DNA of 64,000 nt, taken from NCBI RefSeq assembly GCF_025685575.1, contig NZ_JAGSYD010000001.1, forward strand, positions 375,852 through 439,851, read 5' to 3'. This DNA is from Granulicella cerasi. Lineage in GTDB: Bacteria; Acidobacteriota; Terriglobia; Terriglobales; Acidobacteriaceae. Position numbers and translations under genes: made by a program. The notes under the pieces are model-generated. The model worked only from the letters and a program-made list of their open reading frames with translations, was not told the DNA's origin and did no database searches. Shown piece after piece: positions 16,505 to 27,124 of this stretch. The stretch's first letter is position 1. The number at the start of each line of letters is the position of its first letter.

Positions 16505-16882
16505 ATGAGTTCAGCCTTACGCAAAATGCTGCGAGCTACCGTGTTTGTCGTGGCGTTGCCGGCAAGTGTGATCCATGCGCAGACAGCAGCACCGGCGCGG
16601 GTCTACAAGTTCGTCACGTATACGACCTCGCCGGAGAAATTTCAGGCGTTCCTCGCGCAGTGTGAGATCAACGCGAACGCTACACGCAAGGAGACTGGCA
16701 CGGTGGAGTTCGAGGTGCTGGAGCCGCAGAACACCCCGAACACGGTGATGTTCCTTGAGGAGTATCGTAATCAGGCGGCGAGCGATGCGCATATGCGTAC
16801 GGCACACTTCCTTGCGTTCAAGCAGGCGGTGGCCCATGCTGAAGCGAAGCGCTCTGCGGTGCAGGCTGCGCGATTCCGATAG
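16505..16882 (+). CDS. Exported ABM-domain protein
   Basis: A 125-residue paralogue of the preceding gene, but with a signal peptide (about 25 residues ending in VIHA-Q). The mature part keeps the ABM pattern: VYKFVTYTTSPEKFQAF, ETGTVEFEVL, and TVMFLEEYRNQAASDAHMRTAHF. A near-perfect GGAAGGAGG precedes the ATG. It therefore places an ABM fold in the periplasm beside a cytoplasmic copy. Confidence 0.82.
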   Translation: MSSALRKMLRATVFVVALPASVIHAQTAAPARVYKFVTYTTSPEKFQAFLAQCEINANATRKETGTVEFEVLEPQNTPNTVMFLEEYRNQAASDAHMRTAHFLAFKQAVAHAEAKRSAVQAARFR

Positions 16883-16894
16883 CACCCCTACGAT

Positions 16895-17797
16895 ATGGAA
16901 CTTCGTCATCTTCGTTACTTTGTTGCGGTCGCCGATCGTGGCTCGTTTGTAGAAGCCAGTAAGCGGTTGTATGTTTCGCAGTCGGCGATCAGCGAACAGA
17001 TCGCCGACCTCGAGAACGAGCTGGGTGGTCCTCTGTTTGTGCGTCGCAGCAGACCGCTTGCCTTGACTGAGCAGGGCAAGATCTTTCTCACAGAGGCGCG
17101 CAAGGTGCTGAACGCGGGAGCGCAGGCAACGAAGGCGTTCAAGCGTTCGCTTGCGGGCGAAGTGGGAACGTTGTCGATCGGCTTCTTCGCGTGGGGCATC
17201 GGCTCGTACTTCACCGAAAGCATTCGCGAGTTCAAGCTGGCGAATCCGGGCGTGAACCTTGAGCTGCACGAGATGTTGTCGCACGAGCAGATGGAAGCGC
17301 TGGGCAACGGCACGCTGGATGTGGCGTTTAGCCGCCCGCTGCGTGCGCCGTTCGACCATATCTATCACTCGGAACCGCTGTATACAGAACGCATGATGGT
17401 GATGATGCCGAAGGGCCATCGCCTGGCGGGTGCTCCTGTCGCGGTGGAGGAGTTGGCGAGCGAGCCGATCGTGCTGCGCGATGGCAACGGCGCGAGCTAT
17501 CGCTCGGAAGACATCCTGAAGATCCTCGCGGAGGCGGGTATCGATCCTGATGTGGTGAGCCGCGCGAAAACGTGGCCGGGCGTGGTCTCGCTGGTGGAAG
17601 CGGGCATTGGTGTGGCGTTGGCGCCGAGCGGCATTCGACGCATCGTGACAGCAGGCCTTGCCCTGGAGCCGTTGCTACCGGAACACACGGATGTCGGCAT
17701 TGCGATGACCTGGAGTGCGCAGAACAAGAGCCCTCTGCTGGCTTCGTTCCTGTCGATGGTGCGCAAGAGTTGCGCGAAGGACACGGAGTCGCTGTAG
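16895..17797 (+). CDS. LysR-family transcriptional regulator
   Basis: A 300-residue LysR protein. The winged HTH is MELRHLRYFVAVADRGSFVEASKRLYVSQSAISEQIADLENELGGPLFVR; the substrate-binding domain runs from about residue 90 (GTLSIGFFAWGIG). It is the last gene of a same-strand set (cupin, ABM, exported ABM), 12 bp after the previous stop, rather than divergent as is usual for LysR. It likely controls this operon; the ligand is unknown. A terminator follows. Confidence 0.92.
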   Translation: MELRHLRYFVAVADRGSFVEASKRLYVSQSAISEQIADLENELGGPLFVRRSRPLALTEQGKIFLTEARKVLNAGAQATKAFKRSLAGEVGTLSIGFFAWGIGSYFTESIREFKLANPGVNLELHEMLSHEQMEALGNGTLDVAFSRPLRAPFDHIYHSEPLYTERMMVMMPKGHRLAGAPVAVEELASEPIVLRDGNGASYRSEDILKILAEAGIDPDVVSRAKTWPGVVSLVEAGIGVALAPSGIRRIVTAGLALEPLLPEHTDVGIAMTWSAQNKSPLLASFLSMVRKSCAKDTESL

Positions 17798-17801
17798 TGA
17801 G

Positions 17802-17829
17802 AAAGGCCTCCCTTTGCAAGGAGGCCTTT
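17802..17829. terminator. Terminator between lysR and ggt
   Basis: AAAGGCCTCC at 17802-17811 pairs with GGAGGCCTTT at 17820-17829 around an 8-nt loop. It serves convergent genes on both strands. Confidence 0.8.
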
Positions 17830-17856
17830 GGTTGAATGGTTCAACTACTTTCCGTT

Positions 17857-19680
17857 CTAGTAGCCGTCGGCCTTGCCGTAGTTGCGGCGCATGTCGTGAC
17901 CGCCCATCAGCTTGCCGGTCTTCGGGTCGCGGGCGATGAGTTCGCTGTCTCCCCACTGCCCTGCGGACTTCTCGTCGAACTCCGCTGCGCGCTTGGTGGT
18001 GTAGCCGCGCAGCTTCATCGCTTCGACCACGGGCACGGGAAACTTCTTCTCAAACTGCAGCACGTCGGGAAGGTACTGGTGGTGGAAGCGCGGAGCGTCT
18101 GCGGCGGACTGGATATCGAGGCTGTTGTCGACGACCGAGATGAGGTCGTTCGCGACGGTGGTGATGATCGTTGAGCCGCCGGGCGAGCCTAGCACGAGGC
18201 GCAGCTTGCCGGGGTGGCAGACCTGCTGCTTGCTCCGCAGCTTCACGGTCATGCAACTTTCCGACTCGCTCACGATCGTCGGCGTCATGGAGCTGAGCGG
18301 GCGCTTGCCCGGAGCGATTGCGTTCGCCGGGCCCTGGATGAGGCCGAAGCCGTTAGGCACGCCCATCTTGCTGGCGAAGTCGTCCATCTCGTCGTTGAGC
18401 AGGAAGCCGAGCCCTGCGACGGTAATGCCGGAGCCGTACGGGAAGTTCAGCGTGTAGGTGGAGCTGACCGCGTTGCCGTCGGCATCGACCACGGAGAAGT
18501 GCGTGGTTTGTGGCGACTCATGCACGGGCTTGTCGTCCTGCTTGGGCGGCTCGGGCATGAAGCCTGTGGGGCGCACGAGGTCCTTCGACGGCGTTGCCAT
18601 CTTCGGGTCGATCGTCTTGCGCCATGCTGCGGCGTAGGCAGGATCGTTCATCTGCTTCAGCGGCATGGTGGTGAAGTCGGGATCGCCGAGGTAGTCGCCG
18701 CGGTCCATGTACGCGCGGCGGAAGGCCTCGGTGATGAGGTGGATCTGCTCGGGCGAGCGGTCCGCGCCGATCTTCTTCAGGTCGTAGCCTTCAAGGATAT
18801 TGAGCGACTCCAGCAGCACGATACCGCCGGACGACGGTGGCGGCGAGGTGAGCACCTCCAGGCCGCGATAATGCCCGATGAGCGGCGTGCGCTCCTTGCA
18901 CTCATAGGCGGCGAGGTCGGCGGCGGTGATGATGCCGCCGTTAGCGCGCTCGAAGCGGTCAATCTGCTCTGCGAGCTGGCCCTTGTAGAAGTCGCTGGGG
19001 TTGTCGGCCACGCGCTGCAGCGTGGCGGCGAGTTCGGGCTGCTTGAAGAGCTCGCCCGACTTGTAGAAATTGCCGTTGCGCTGGAAGATGCGATAGCTCT
19101 CGGGCTGGTTCTTCAGGATGGAGCCGTGGAAGTTGTTAGCTTCCTGCTCGCTGAGCACGAAGCCTTCGCGCGCGAGGTGGATCGCGGGCTGCATCACGCG
19201 CTTCAGGCCGAGCTTACCGTAGTGCTCCTCGGCGAAGGTGAGGCCCGCGACCGTGCCGGGAACGCCGGAAGCCTTGGAGCCGACGGTGGACATCTTCGGG
19301 ATGATGTTGCCGTCCTTGTCGAGGTACATATCGCGCGAAGCGGCTGCTGGTGCCTTCTCGCGGTAGTCGAGGAAGTGCGGCTTGCCGCCAGCGAACTTGT
19401 CGGTGCCGGGACGGATGAGCATGAAGCCGCCGCCGCCGATGTTGCCTGCCTGCGGATACGTCACGGCGAGCGCGAAGCCCACGGCCACGGCCGCGTCCAC
19501 GGCATTGCCGCCGGCCTTCAGGATTTCGACGCCCGCATCGGTGGCGTCATGCTGAATGCTGACGACCATGGCGTGGTCTTTGATGACGGGCTTGTTGACG
19601 TCGGGCGGAACGACAGCGCTCTGCGCGCTGGCCACGGCAGCGACGGAGAGTGCAAGAGCGGCGGAGAAAGCCTTTTTCAC
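17857..19680 (-). CDS. ggt: Gamma-glutamyltranspeptidase (exported)
   Basis: A 607-residue Ntn-hydrolase precursor that transfers or hydrolyses gamma-glutamyl groups of glutathione in the periplasm. Start GTG 19680 is chosen because it begins a signal peptide (KKAFSAALALSVAAVASAQ); the longer frame would cross the divergent gene start. Seen: GGNAVDAAVAVGFALAVTYP, GGGGFMLI, the self-cleavage site TTHFSVVD with the nucleophile Thr near residue 393, PLSSMTPTIV, and LVLGSPGGSTII. Both large and small subunits are present, so the enzyme should be active. Confidence 0.95.
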   Translation of the reverse strand: MKKAFSAALALSVAAVASAQSAVVPPDVNKPVIKDHAMVVSIQHDATDAGVEILKAGGNAVDAAVAVGFALAVTYPQAGNIGGGGFMLIRPGTDKFAGGKPHFLDYREKAPAAASRDMYLDKDGNIIPKMSTVGSKASGVPGTVAGLTFAEEHYGKLGLKRVMQPAIHLAREGFVLSEQEANNFHGSILKNQPESYRIFQRNGNFYKSGELFKQPELAATLQRVADNPSDFYKGQLAEQIDRFERANGGIITAADLAAYECKERTPLIGHYRGLEVLTSPPPSSGGIVLLESLNILEGYDLKKIGADRSPEQIHLITEAFRRAYMDRGDYLGDPDFTTMPLKQMNDPAYAAAWRKTIDPKMATPSKDLVRPTGFMPEPPKQDDKPVHESPQTTHFSVVDADGNAVSSTYTLNFPYGSGITVAGLGFLLNDEMDDFASKMGVPNGFGLIQGPANAIAPGKRPLSSMTPTIVSESESCMTVKLRSKQQVCHPGKLRLVLGSPGGSTIITTVANDLISVVDNSLDIQSAADAPRFHHQYLPDVLQFEKKFPVPVVEAMKLRGYTTKRAAEFDEKSAGQWGDSELIARDPKTGKLMGGHDMRRNYGKADGY

Positions 19681-19777
19681 GCAGGTCCTCGAAGGGGTTT
19701 TGGATTTCCTCAGCAGGATAAACCCGCGGTGGAAAGCGTGCGCCGATGATCGGACGCGCGCCCGGTAAGATGCTCGG

Positions 19778-20878
19778 ATGTGGCCATTGCTGAAGTTGCT
19801 GTTCTCTCGCAACTATTGGAAGGTTGTGCTCAACGGGCAGACCTGGAGAGATACGCGTCGCGCTGCGGCGCGACTGCATAAAGACAAGCGTGCGTGGAAG
19901 CCGTTCTGGCGCGCGCTGTATCTGTTGCTGCTGCCCTTCAGCATCGTGGTCACGATCGTCGGCATCTGCCTTGCGCTGGCAGGTGGAGCGGGCTTCGTTC
20001 TCATCTGGGTCTACATCGGTGTGATGTTTGTGTTGGGCAAGCTGGCCTGGGGTGGGCAACCGGTCAAGCGGGCCCCAAGTTCGCCAGGCATCCTTCCCTT
20101 CACGACGGCGATTTACGGAACGGCTGAACCCTCCGCCGAGGTGTTACGCGAACTGCGTGAAATGTGTCTCGTGCACGCTGTCTTCGCCGAGCGCGCCTCG
20201 AGCGAGCGCTTCGTGCAGACCAAAGAACTGCCCGAAGGTATGGAGGTCATCACGCGCCGGATGCACATCGACATTCTGCGCGAGCATGGCATCTATGACC
20301 GCCTGCGCGACAACGAGCGCACGCTGCTGCTGATGCCGCAAGGCCACTGGCCTGCGCACGTCATCAACGGCTGCTCGATGGCGCTGGAACCCTTGCGGCT
20401 CTTTCGCTGGGTGCTGCGCATGGATACGTATCTCGAGACCATCGGCGAGCACCTTGAGGCGGATTACAAGCTGAGCCGCAGCATCATTGATGATCCAGCG
20501 TCAGTGTTTGTAGAGCGCGGTTTTGTCTCGGCCGATGGCTTGCAGACGGCCATCAAGGCCGCGTCGCACTACGGCTACCGCTGCTGGTCGGAGTGCGTCT
20601 ATCGCGGGCTGGAGACGGCGGACAACGAAGAGCAGACCACGCAGGCGCGCGATTATGCGCTGGCTTTGCACGGCAAAGAGGGCGAAGACTTCCTGCTGAA
20701 CAACGTGATCGCGAGCCGAGCACCTGACGCTGATGTGCAGCTTGCAACCACGCTGGCGTATCGCCGTAAGTGGGTGCTGGAGTGGATTGAGAAACGCTGG
20801 AAGGGCGTGGAAGGCCCGATGGAGTTTGCGCAGCTGATGTATGCGCCGTATGCGGGCCGCGAAGACGCGAATGAGTAG
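19778..20878 (+). CDS. Membrane-anchored hypothetical protein, 366 residues
   Basis: Two adjacent hydrophobic segments at about residues 45-90 follow a basic N-terminus; the remaining 270 residues are soluble and predicted cytoplasmic. The soluble part contains many conserved-looking Trp and Arg residues (QGHWPAHVINGCSMALEPLRLFRWVLRMD and RRKWVLEWIEKRW) reminiscent of DUF4272-type proteins, but the match is not firm. It is divergent from ggt with about 97 bp between starts. Function unknown. Confidence 0.75.
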   Translation: MWPLLKLLFSRNYWKVVLNGQTWRDTRRAAARLHKDKRAWKPFWRALYLLLLPFSIVVTIVGICLALAGGAGFVLIWVYIGVMFVLGKLAWGGQPVKRAPSSPGILPFTTAIYGTAEPSAEVLRELREMCLVHAVFAERASSERFVQTKELPEGMEVITRRMHIDILREHGIYDRLRDNERTLLLMPQGHWPAHVINGCSMALEPLRLFRWVLRMDTYLETIGEHLEADYKLSRSIIDDPASVFVERGFVSADGLQTAIKAASHYGYRCWSECVYRGLETADNEEQTTQARDYALALHGKEGEDFLLNNVIASRAPDADVQLATTLAYRRKWVLEWIEKRWKGVEGPMEFAQLMYAPYAGREDANE

Positions 20879-20896
20879 CACGGCCCGCATCATCAG

Positions 20897-21964
20897 CTAG
20901 GCCGTCGGCATGTTACGCAGCAGGCGCGTGGCGTTGCCGTGCGCGATGGCCTGACGCTCGGCCTCCGTAACCTTCGCGGTGCGCAGGAAGTTCATCGCAA
21001 CGTCGGTCTTCTCAAACGGATAGTCCACAGAGAACATCACGTTGTCCAGACCCATGCTGTCGATGGCGCAACGCAGCGCGATGCTGTCGCAGACGCCCGA
21101 GGTGGTGAGCGCGATGTTGCGCTTGATGTAGTACGACGGCGGATGCGGCAGCGTCTTGTTGCCGCGATGCGAGATGGGCCAGCGGCTGTCGAAGCGCCAC
21201 AGCTCGATCGGCAGCGTCTCGCCCATGTGGCCGAGGATGAGCCGTGCCTTCGGGTAGCGCTCGAAGACGCCGGCGAAGACCATGCGCAGCGCGTGCGCGG
21301 CGGTCTCGAAGTTCCACGAGCAGACCGGGCCCCACAGTTCGTCGTGGCCTGCATAGACCGCAGGATGGTCGATGGGGTTGCCGGGGTGCAGGTAAATCGG
21401 CGCTTCGAGCGCGGCGGCGCGCTCCCAGAAGACGCTGAACTTGTCGAGGTCGAGATACGCGCCGTTGGTCTGGCCGTTGATCATCGCACCCTGCATCTTC
21501 AGCTGCGTGATGGAGCGCTCCAGTTCGTCGGCTGCAGCTTTCGGGTCCTGCATCGCGAGGTGCGCGAGCCCGCCGTAACGCGTGGGGCGCTTCTGCATCT
21601 CGTGTGCGAGCAGGTCGTTGACCTCGCGCGCTTTGCGCACGGCAGTGGCTGTGTCTTTTTCAATCTGCACGCCGGGGCCAGAGAGTGAAAGCACGGCATA
21701 ATCGAGACCGTTGGCGTCCATCACCTCGAGGCGTCCGTCACCGAAGTCGGAGAGAGCCTTGAGGCCGCGCTGCGCGAGCGCAGGGCTGATGTTCTGGTAC
21801 GTATCGGCGAAGTAGTCCACGAATCCCGGCGCCATGAAGTGCTCTTCGAGCGCGACGGTGCGGAGCTTGCTCGATGTTGGCGCGGGGGCTTCCGCTGCCG
21901 CGAAGCGTGTCGTGGCGGCGAGTGCAGTTCCGGCAGCAGCGGTGAGAAATCTGCGACGATGCAT
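20897..21964 (-). CDS. Exported amidohydrolase (ACMSD / gamma-resorcylate decarboxylase-like)
   Basis: A 355-residue TIM-barrel metal enzyme of the amidohydrolase-2 group. Seen: LRTVALEEHFMAPGFVDYF at the mature start, PIYLHPGNPIDHP, RLILGHMGETLPIELWRFD, and FSVDYPFEKTD near the C-terminus carrying the catalytic Asp; these are the metal and active-site blocks of the decarboxylase-like branch. The N-terminus MHRRRFLTAAAGTALAA has a twin-arginine-like signal, so it is likely exported folded. It follows an MFS gene by 5 bp, and a LysR gene is divergent to both. Confidence 0.88.
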   Translation of the reverse strand: MHRRRFLTAAAGTALAATTRFAAAEAPAPTSSKLRTVALEEHFMAPGFVDYFADTYQNISPALAQRGLKALSDFGDGRLEVMDANGLDYAVLSLSGPGVQIEKDTATAVRKAREVNDLLAHEMQKRPTRYGGLAHLAMQDPKAAADELERSITQLKMQGAMINGQTNGAYLDLDKFSVFWERAAALEAPIYLHPGNPIDHPAVYAGHDELWGPVCSWNFETAAHALRMVFAGVFERYPKARLILGHMGETLPIELWRFDSRWPISHRGNKTLPHPPSYYIKRNIALTTSGVCDSIALRCAIDSMGLDNVMFSVDYPFEKTDVAMNFLRTAKVTEAERQAIAHGNATRLLRNMPTA

Positions 21965-21969
21965 GGTGT

Positions 21970-23184
21970 TTAGCTCCTGTGGATGTAGGTGTGGTGACGC
22001 GGGTTCGCGATGCGCTCGCGTAGCAGAAGCCACACGATGCCGCAGGCGAGAGACAACAAACCGGTGAGGCGTAACGTTGTGAAGCTGTCTGCGCTGGCGA
22101 GTCCTGCGAAGGAGGAAAGGAATTGCCCGAGGAAAATGGCCACGGAGAGCAGACCGAGGTTCCGGCCTCGCTGTGCGGGCGAGCTGCGCTCGATCATCTC
22201 GTGGTTGACCACAGGGATAGCGAAGGCAAAGCCGATGCCGAGAAGAGCGAGTCCCACGATGACCGTCGATGTTCTGTGACTGCTCGCGAGCGTAAGGTGT
22301 CCCACGCCAAACAGCAGCAGCGCGAACGGAATGAGTCTGCCCAACGCGACGCTCTGGTTGATCCTTGGCAGCATCGCAGCCACGAGCACGGCGACGATGG
22401 AGATCAACGCCATCAGGTAGCCGATGCGCGATTCGCTATCACCAAATCGTGATGCCAGCGCGAGCGGAAGCGCGGTATAGGCCACGAAGAAGATTGCCAT
22501 GCAGAGCGTGGCTTCGACGAGCGTGTGCATGGTGCGCAGGTTTGGCGACGCGCTGTTGTCGACTGACGCGTCGGGATGGCGTGCGCTCGCGGGCAGGCAG
22601 AGAAGCACGAGTGCGGCGCAAGGCCACGCGAGCACGTACAGCGTGAAGGGTGCGCTCCAGTGAAGGCGGCCTAACGCTCCTCCAGCGGCGAGGAAGAGGA
22701 CGCCTCCAAACTCAATCGCCATGCCCTGTCGCGCGATCATGCGCAGGCGCTCTGCGCCTTGGAAATGTTCGGCGATGAGCGTTGTGCCTGCGGCCATGGC
22801 GAGTGCGGTGGATCCGCCGAGCAGGAGGCGGTCGGCGAGCAGCAGCCACGGCGATGCGGTGAACATAGCGCCCATCATGCCGAGCGTTCCGTAGAGCGCG
22901 AGACCGATGAAGAGGACGGAGCGTCCGCCGTGACGGTCGATGAGCTTGCCCGCGAGCGGTCCAAAGATCACCACGCCGAGCGACGGAATCGTCACCAGCC
23001 ATCCGGGCGACCACGGCCACTGCAAATGCATGGCGATCGACGGCAGTGCGGGCGCGATGACGCTGCCTACCATCACGGTGAAGCAGGCAACGAAGAGTAG
23101 CGTCAGGGTGCCTGCGAGGGCGATGCCGCGACGGCCTTCGGGGGGAGCGGGAGCAAGGGTGTGCGGCTCTGGGGCATACATCAC
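21970..23184 (-). CDS. MFS transporter
   Basis: A 404-residue protein with about 12 membrane segments. The loop 2-3 signature is GPLAGKLIDRHGGRSVLFIG, typical of drug/H+ or metabolite MFS proteins, and PAQRGRNLGLLSVAIFLGQF lies in the C-half. It sits first in an operon with an exported amidohydrolase, 71-80 bp from a divergent LysR gene, so substrate uptake or product export tied to that enzyme is likely. Substrate not determinable. Confidence 0.9.
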   Translation of the reverse strand: MMYAPEPHTLAPAPPEGRRGIALAGTLTLLFVACFTVMVGSVIAPALPSIAMHLQWPWSPGWLVTIPSLGVVIFGPLAGKLIDRHGGRSVLFIGLALYGTLGMMGAMFTASPWLLLADRLLLGGSTALAMAAGTTLIAEHFQGAERLRMIARQGMAIEFGGVLFLAAGGALGRLHWSAPFTLYVLAWPCAALVLLCLPASARHPDASVDNSASPNLRTMHTLVEATLCMAIFFVAYTALPLALASRFGDSESRIGYLMALISIVAVLVAAMLPRINQSVALGRLIPFALLLFGVGHLTLASSHRTSTVIVGLALLGIGFAFAIPVVNHEMIERSSPAQRGRNLGLLSVAIFLGQFLSSFAGLASADSFTTLRLTGLLSLACGIVWLLLRERIANPRHHTYIHRS

Positions 23185-23225
23185 TCTCTAGGTTCGCGCG
23201 GCAGTAGTGCGCCAGTGATCATAAA

Positions 23226-23242
23226 TCTCGTGTGGATTGAGA
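23226..23242. promoter_or_regulatory. LysR-type binding site candidate
   Basis: TCTC-N9-GAGA at 23226-23242 contains a T-N11-A core, the classic LysR-type box. It lies in the 80-bp gap between the divergent MFS operon and lysR gene, where such a site is expected. Confidence 0.5.
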
Positions 23243-23264
23243 CAGAATCGTTATCATGCTTCGC

Positions 23265-24149
23265 ATGGAGCTTCGTCAGTTTCGATACTTTGTGGCCGTC
23301 GCCGAGGAACTGCACTTTCGCCGTGCGGGCGAGCGTCTGCATGTGGCGCAGCCGGCCTTGAGTCTTCAGATAAAACAGCTGGAAGAGGAACTCGGTGTGC
23401 GGCTGCTCGAGCGCAACCAGCGCAAGGTGGAGCTCACCGTTGCAGGTGCGGCGTTTCTCGAGCGCGCGCGGACGTTGCTGCGTGACGCAGAGTTCGCCGC
23501 CGCCGAGGCCCGGCGCACCGCAGCAGGAGAAGGCGGATCGTTTGCGCTGGGCTTTGTTTCGACCGCGAGCTTTGCGCTGCTGCCTACGCTGCTGCGACGA
23601 CTACGGCAGGCGATGCCGAAGCTGGAGGTGCATCTGCACGAGTGGCAACCGACGGTGCAGCTTGAGGCGCTGGCGGCGGGCACGCTGGACCTGGGACTGC
23701 TCCAGGCGGCCGAGGTTCCTCCTGCGCTGGCCTCGCACCTACTGGGGCGCGAGCGGTTGGTGGTGGCTCTGCCGCGTCGCCATCGCCTGGCCGCCCGGGC
23801 GGCGCTGAGGCCGAAGGACCTGGCGGACGAAACGCTCTTTCTGCCCACACGCGAGTTGGCCCCGACGCTGCATGATGCGATCCTGCGGACCTTTGCCACC
23901 GAGCACACGACGCCTCGGCGGCTCCAGCCTGTGGAGCAGGTGCAGACGGCGCTTTCGCTCGCGGCGGAGGGGTTGGGTGTCTCGCTGGTGCCCGCTGCGG
24001 CCGAGCACGGGATCAGGCCCGGGTTGGCGCTGCGACCGTTGCAGGCCGCCGAACTTGAGGTGGCCGTGAGAGCGGTTTGGCGGCTTGAGAAGCCGGTTTC
24101 GGCGACTTTGCGGCGGGTTCTGGCGGTGGTAAAGACGCTGAAGGCATAG
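23265..24149 (+). CDS. LysR-family transcriptional regulator
   Basis: A 294-residue LysR protein with HTH MELRQFRYFVAVAEELHFRRAGERLHVAQPALSLQIKQLEEELGVRLLER, close to the BenM/CatM-type N-terminus, and a periplasmic-binding-like effector domain from about residue 90. ATG 23265 fits the family start; ATG 23256 is possible. It is divergent from the MFS-amidohydrolase operon, which it probably regulates. BenM-like regulators often respond to aromatic acids, fitting a decarboxylase-like target, but this is inference. Confidence 0.9.
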   Translation: MELRQFRYFVAVAEELHFRRAGERLHVAQPALSLQIKQLEEELGVRLLERNQRKVELTVAGAAFLERARTLLRDAEFAAAEARRTAAGEGGSFALGFVSTASFALLPTLLRRLRQAMPKLEVHLHEWQPTVQLEALAAGTLDLGLLQAAEVPPALASHLLGRERLVVALPRRHRLAARAALRPKDLADETLFLPTRELAPTLHDAILRTFATEHTTPRRLQPVEQVQTALSLAAEGLGVSLVPAAAEHGIRPGLALRPLQAAELEVAVRAVWRLEKPVSATLRRVLAVVKTLKA

Positions 24150-24205
24150 CTAAGCCATTCATTTTGAGCGGATAGCCCACCTGTAAGGACATTGAACCCC
24201 GTATA

Positions 24206-24222
24206 TGAGTGTGATCGACTCA
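24206..24222. promoter_or_regulatory. HAIR-type inverted repeat (HspR site) before clpB
   Basis: TGAGT-N7-ACTCA at 24206-24222 matches the core of the HspR-associated inverted repeat (CTTGAGT-N7-ACTCAAG). It lies about 70 bp before the clpB start, the place where HspR represses chaperone genes in other bacteria. The outer two bases of each arm do not match. hspR is not in this window. Confidence 0.6.
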
Positions 24223-24290
24223 CATAATGTAACTTTTTCATTGCACCATGCATCCAACAGGCATAGAGTTTCGTGTGTGAGGTGTCGTTT

Positions 24291-26948
<2,658 letters not shown>

Positions 26949-26970
26949 GCGCAAGCATCTCGAGCCGTTG

Positions 26971-26995
26971 GAGGCAGGGCGAAGAGCTCTGCCTC
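26971..26995 (+). terminator. clpB terminator
   Basis: GAGGCAGGGC pairs with GCTCTGCCTC (one G-U pair) over a 5-nt loop, followed by TTCTTTTT. It lies 23 bp after the clpB stop. Confidence 0.8.
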
Positions 26996-27124
26996 TTTCT
27001 TTTTGCCGGGGGTTGGGTATCAAGGCCGCTATCGAGCGCGCTTCGAGGAAACGATACAATCTCGGCATCCTTGGATAGATCCAATAGAGCGCGCGAACAT
27101 GCTCGCTGGGGGCCTTTTACGCCA

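Noticed and set aside
18214..19749. 511-residue plus-strand ORF opposite ggt
   Set aside because: Antisense shadow; low-complexity Val/Glu/Arg composition and no motif.
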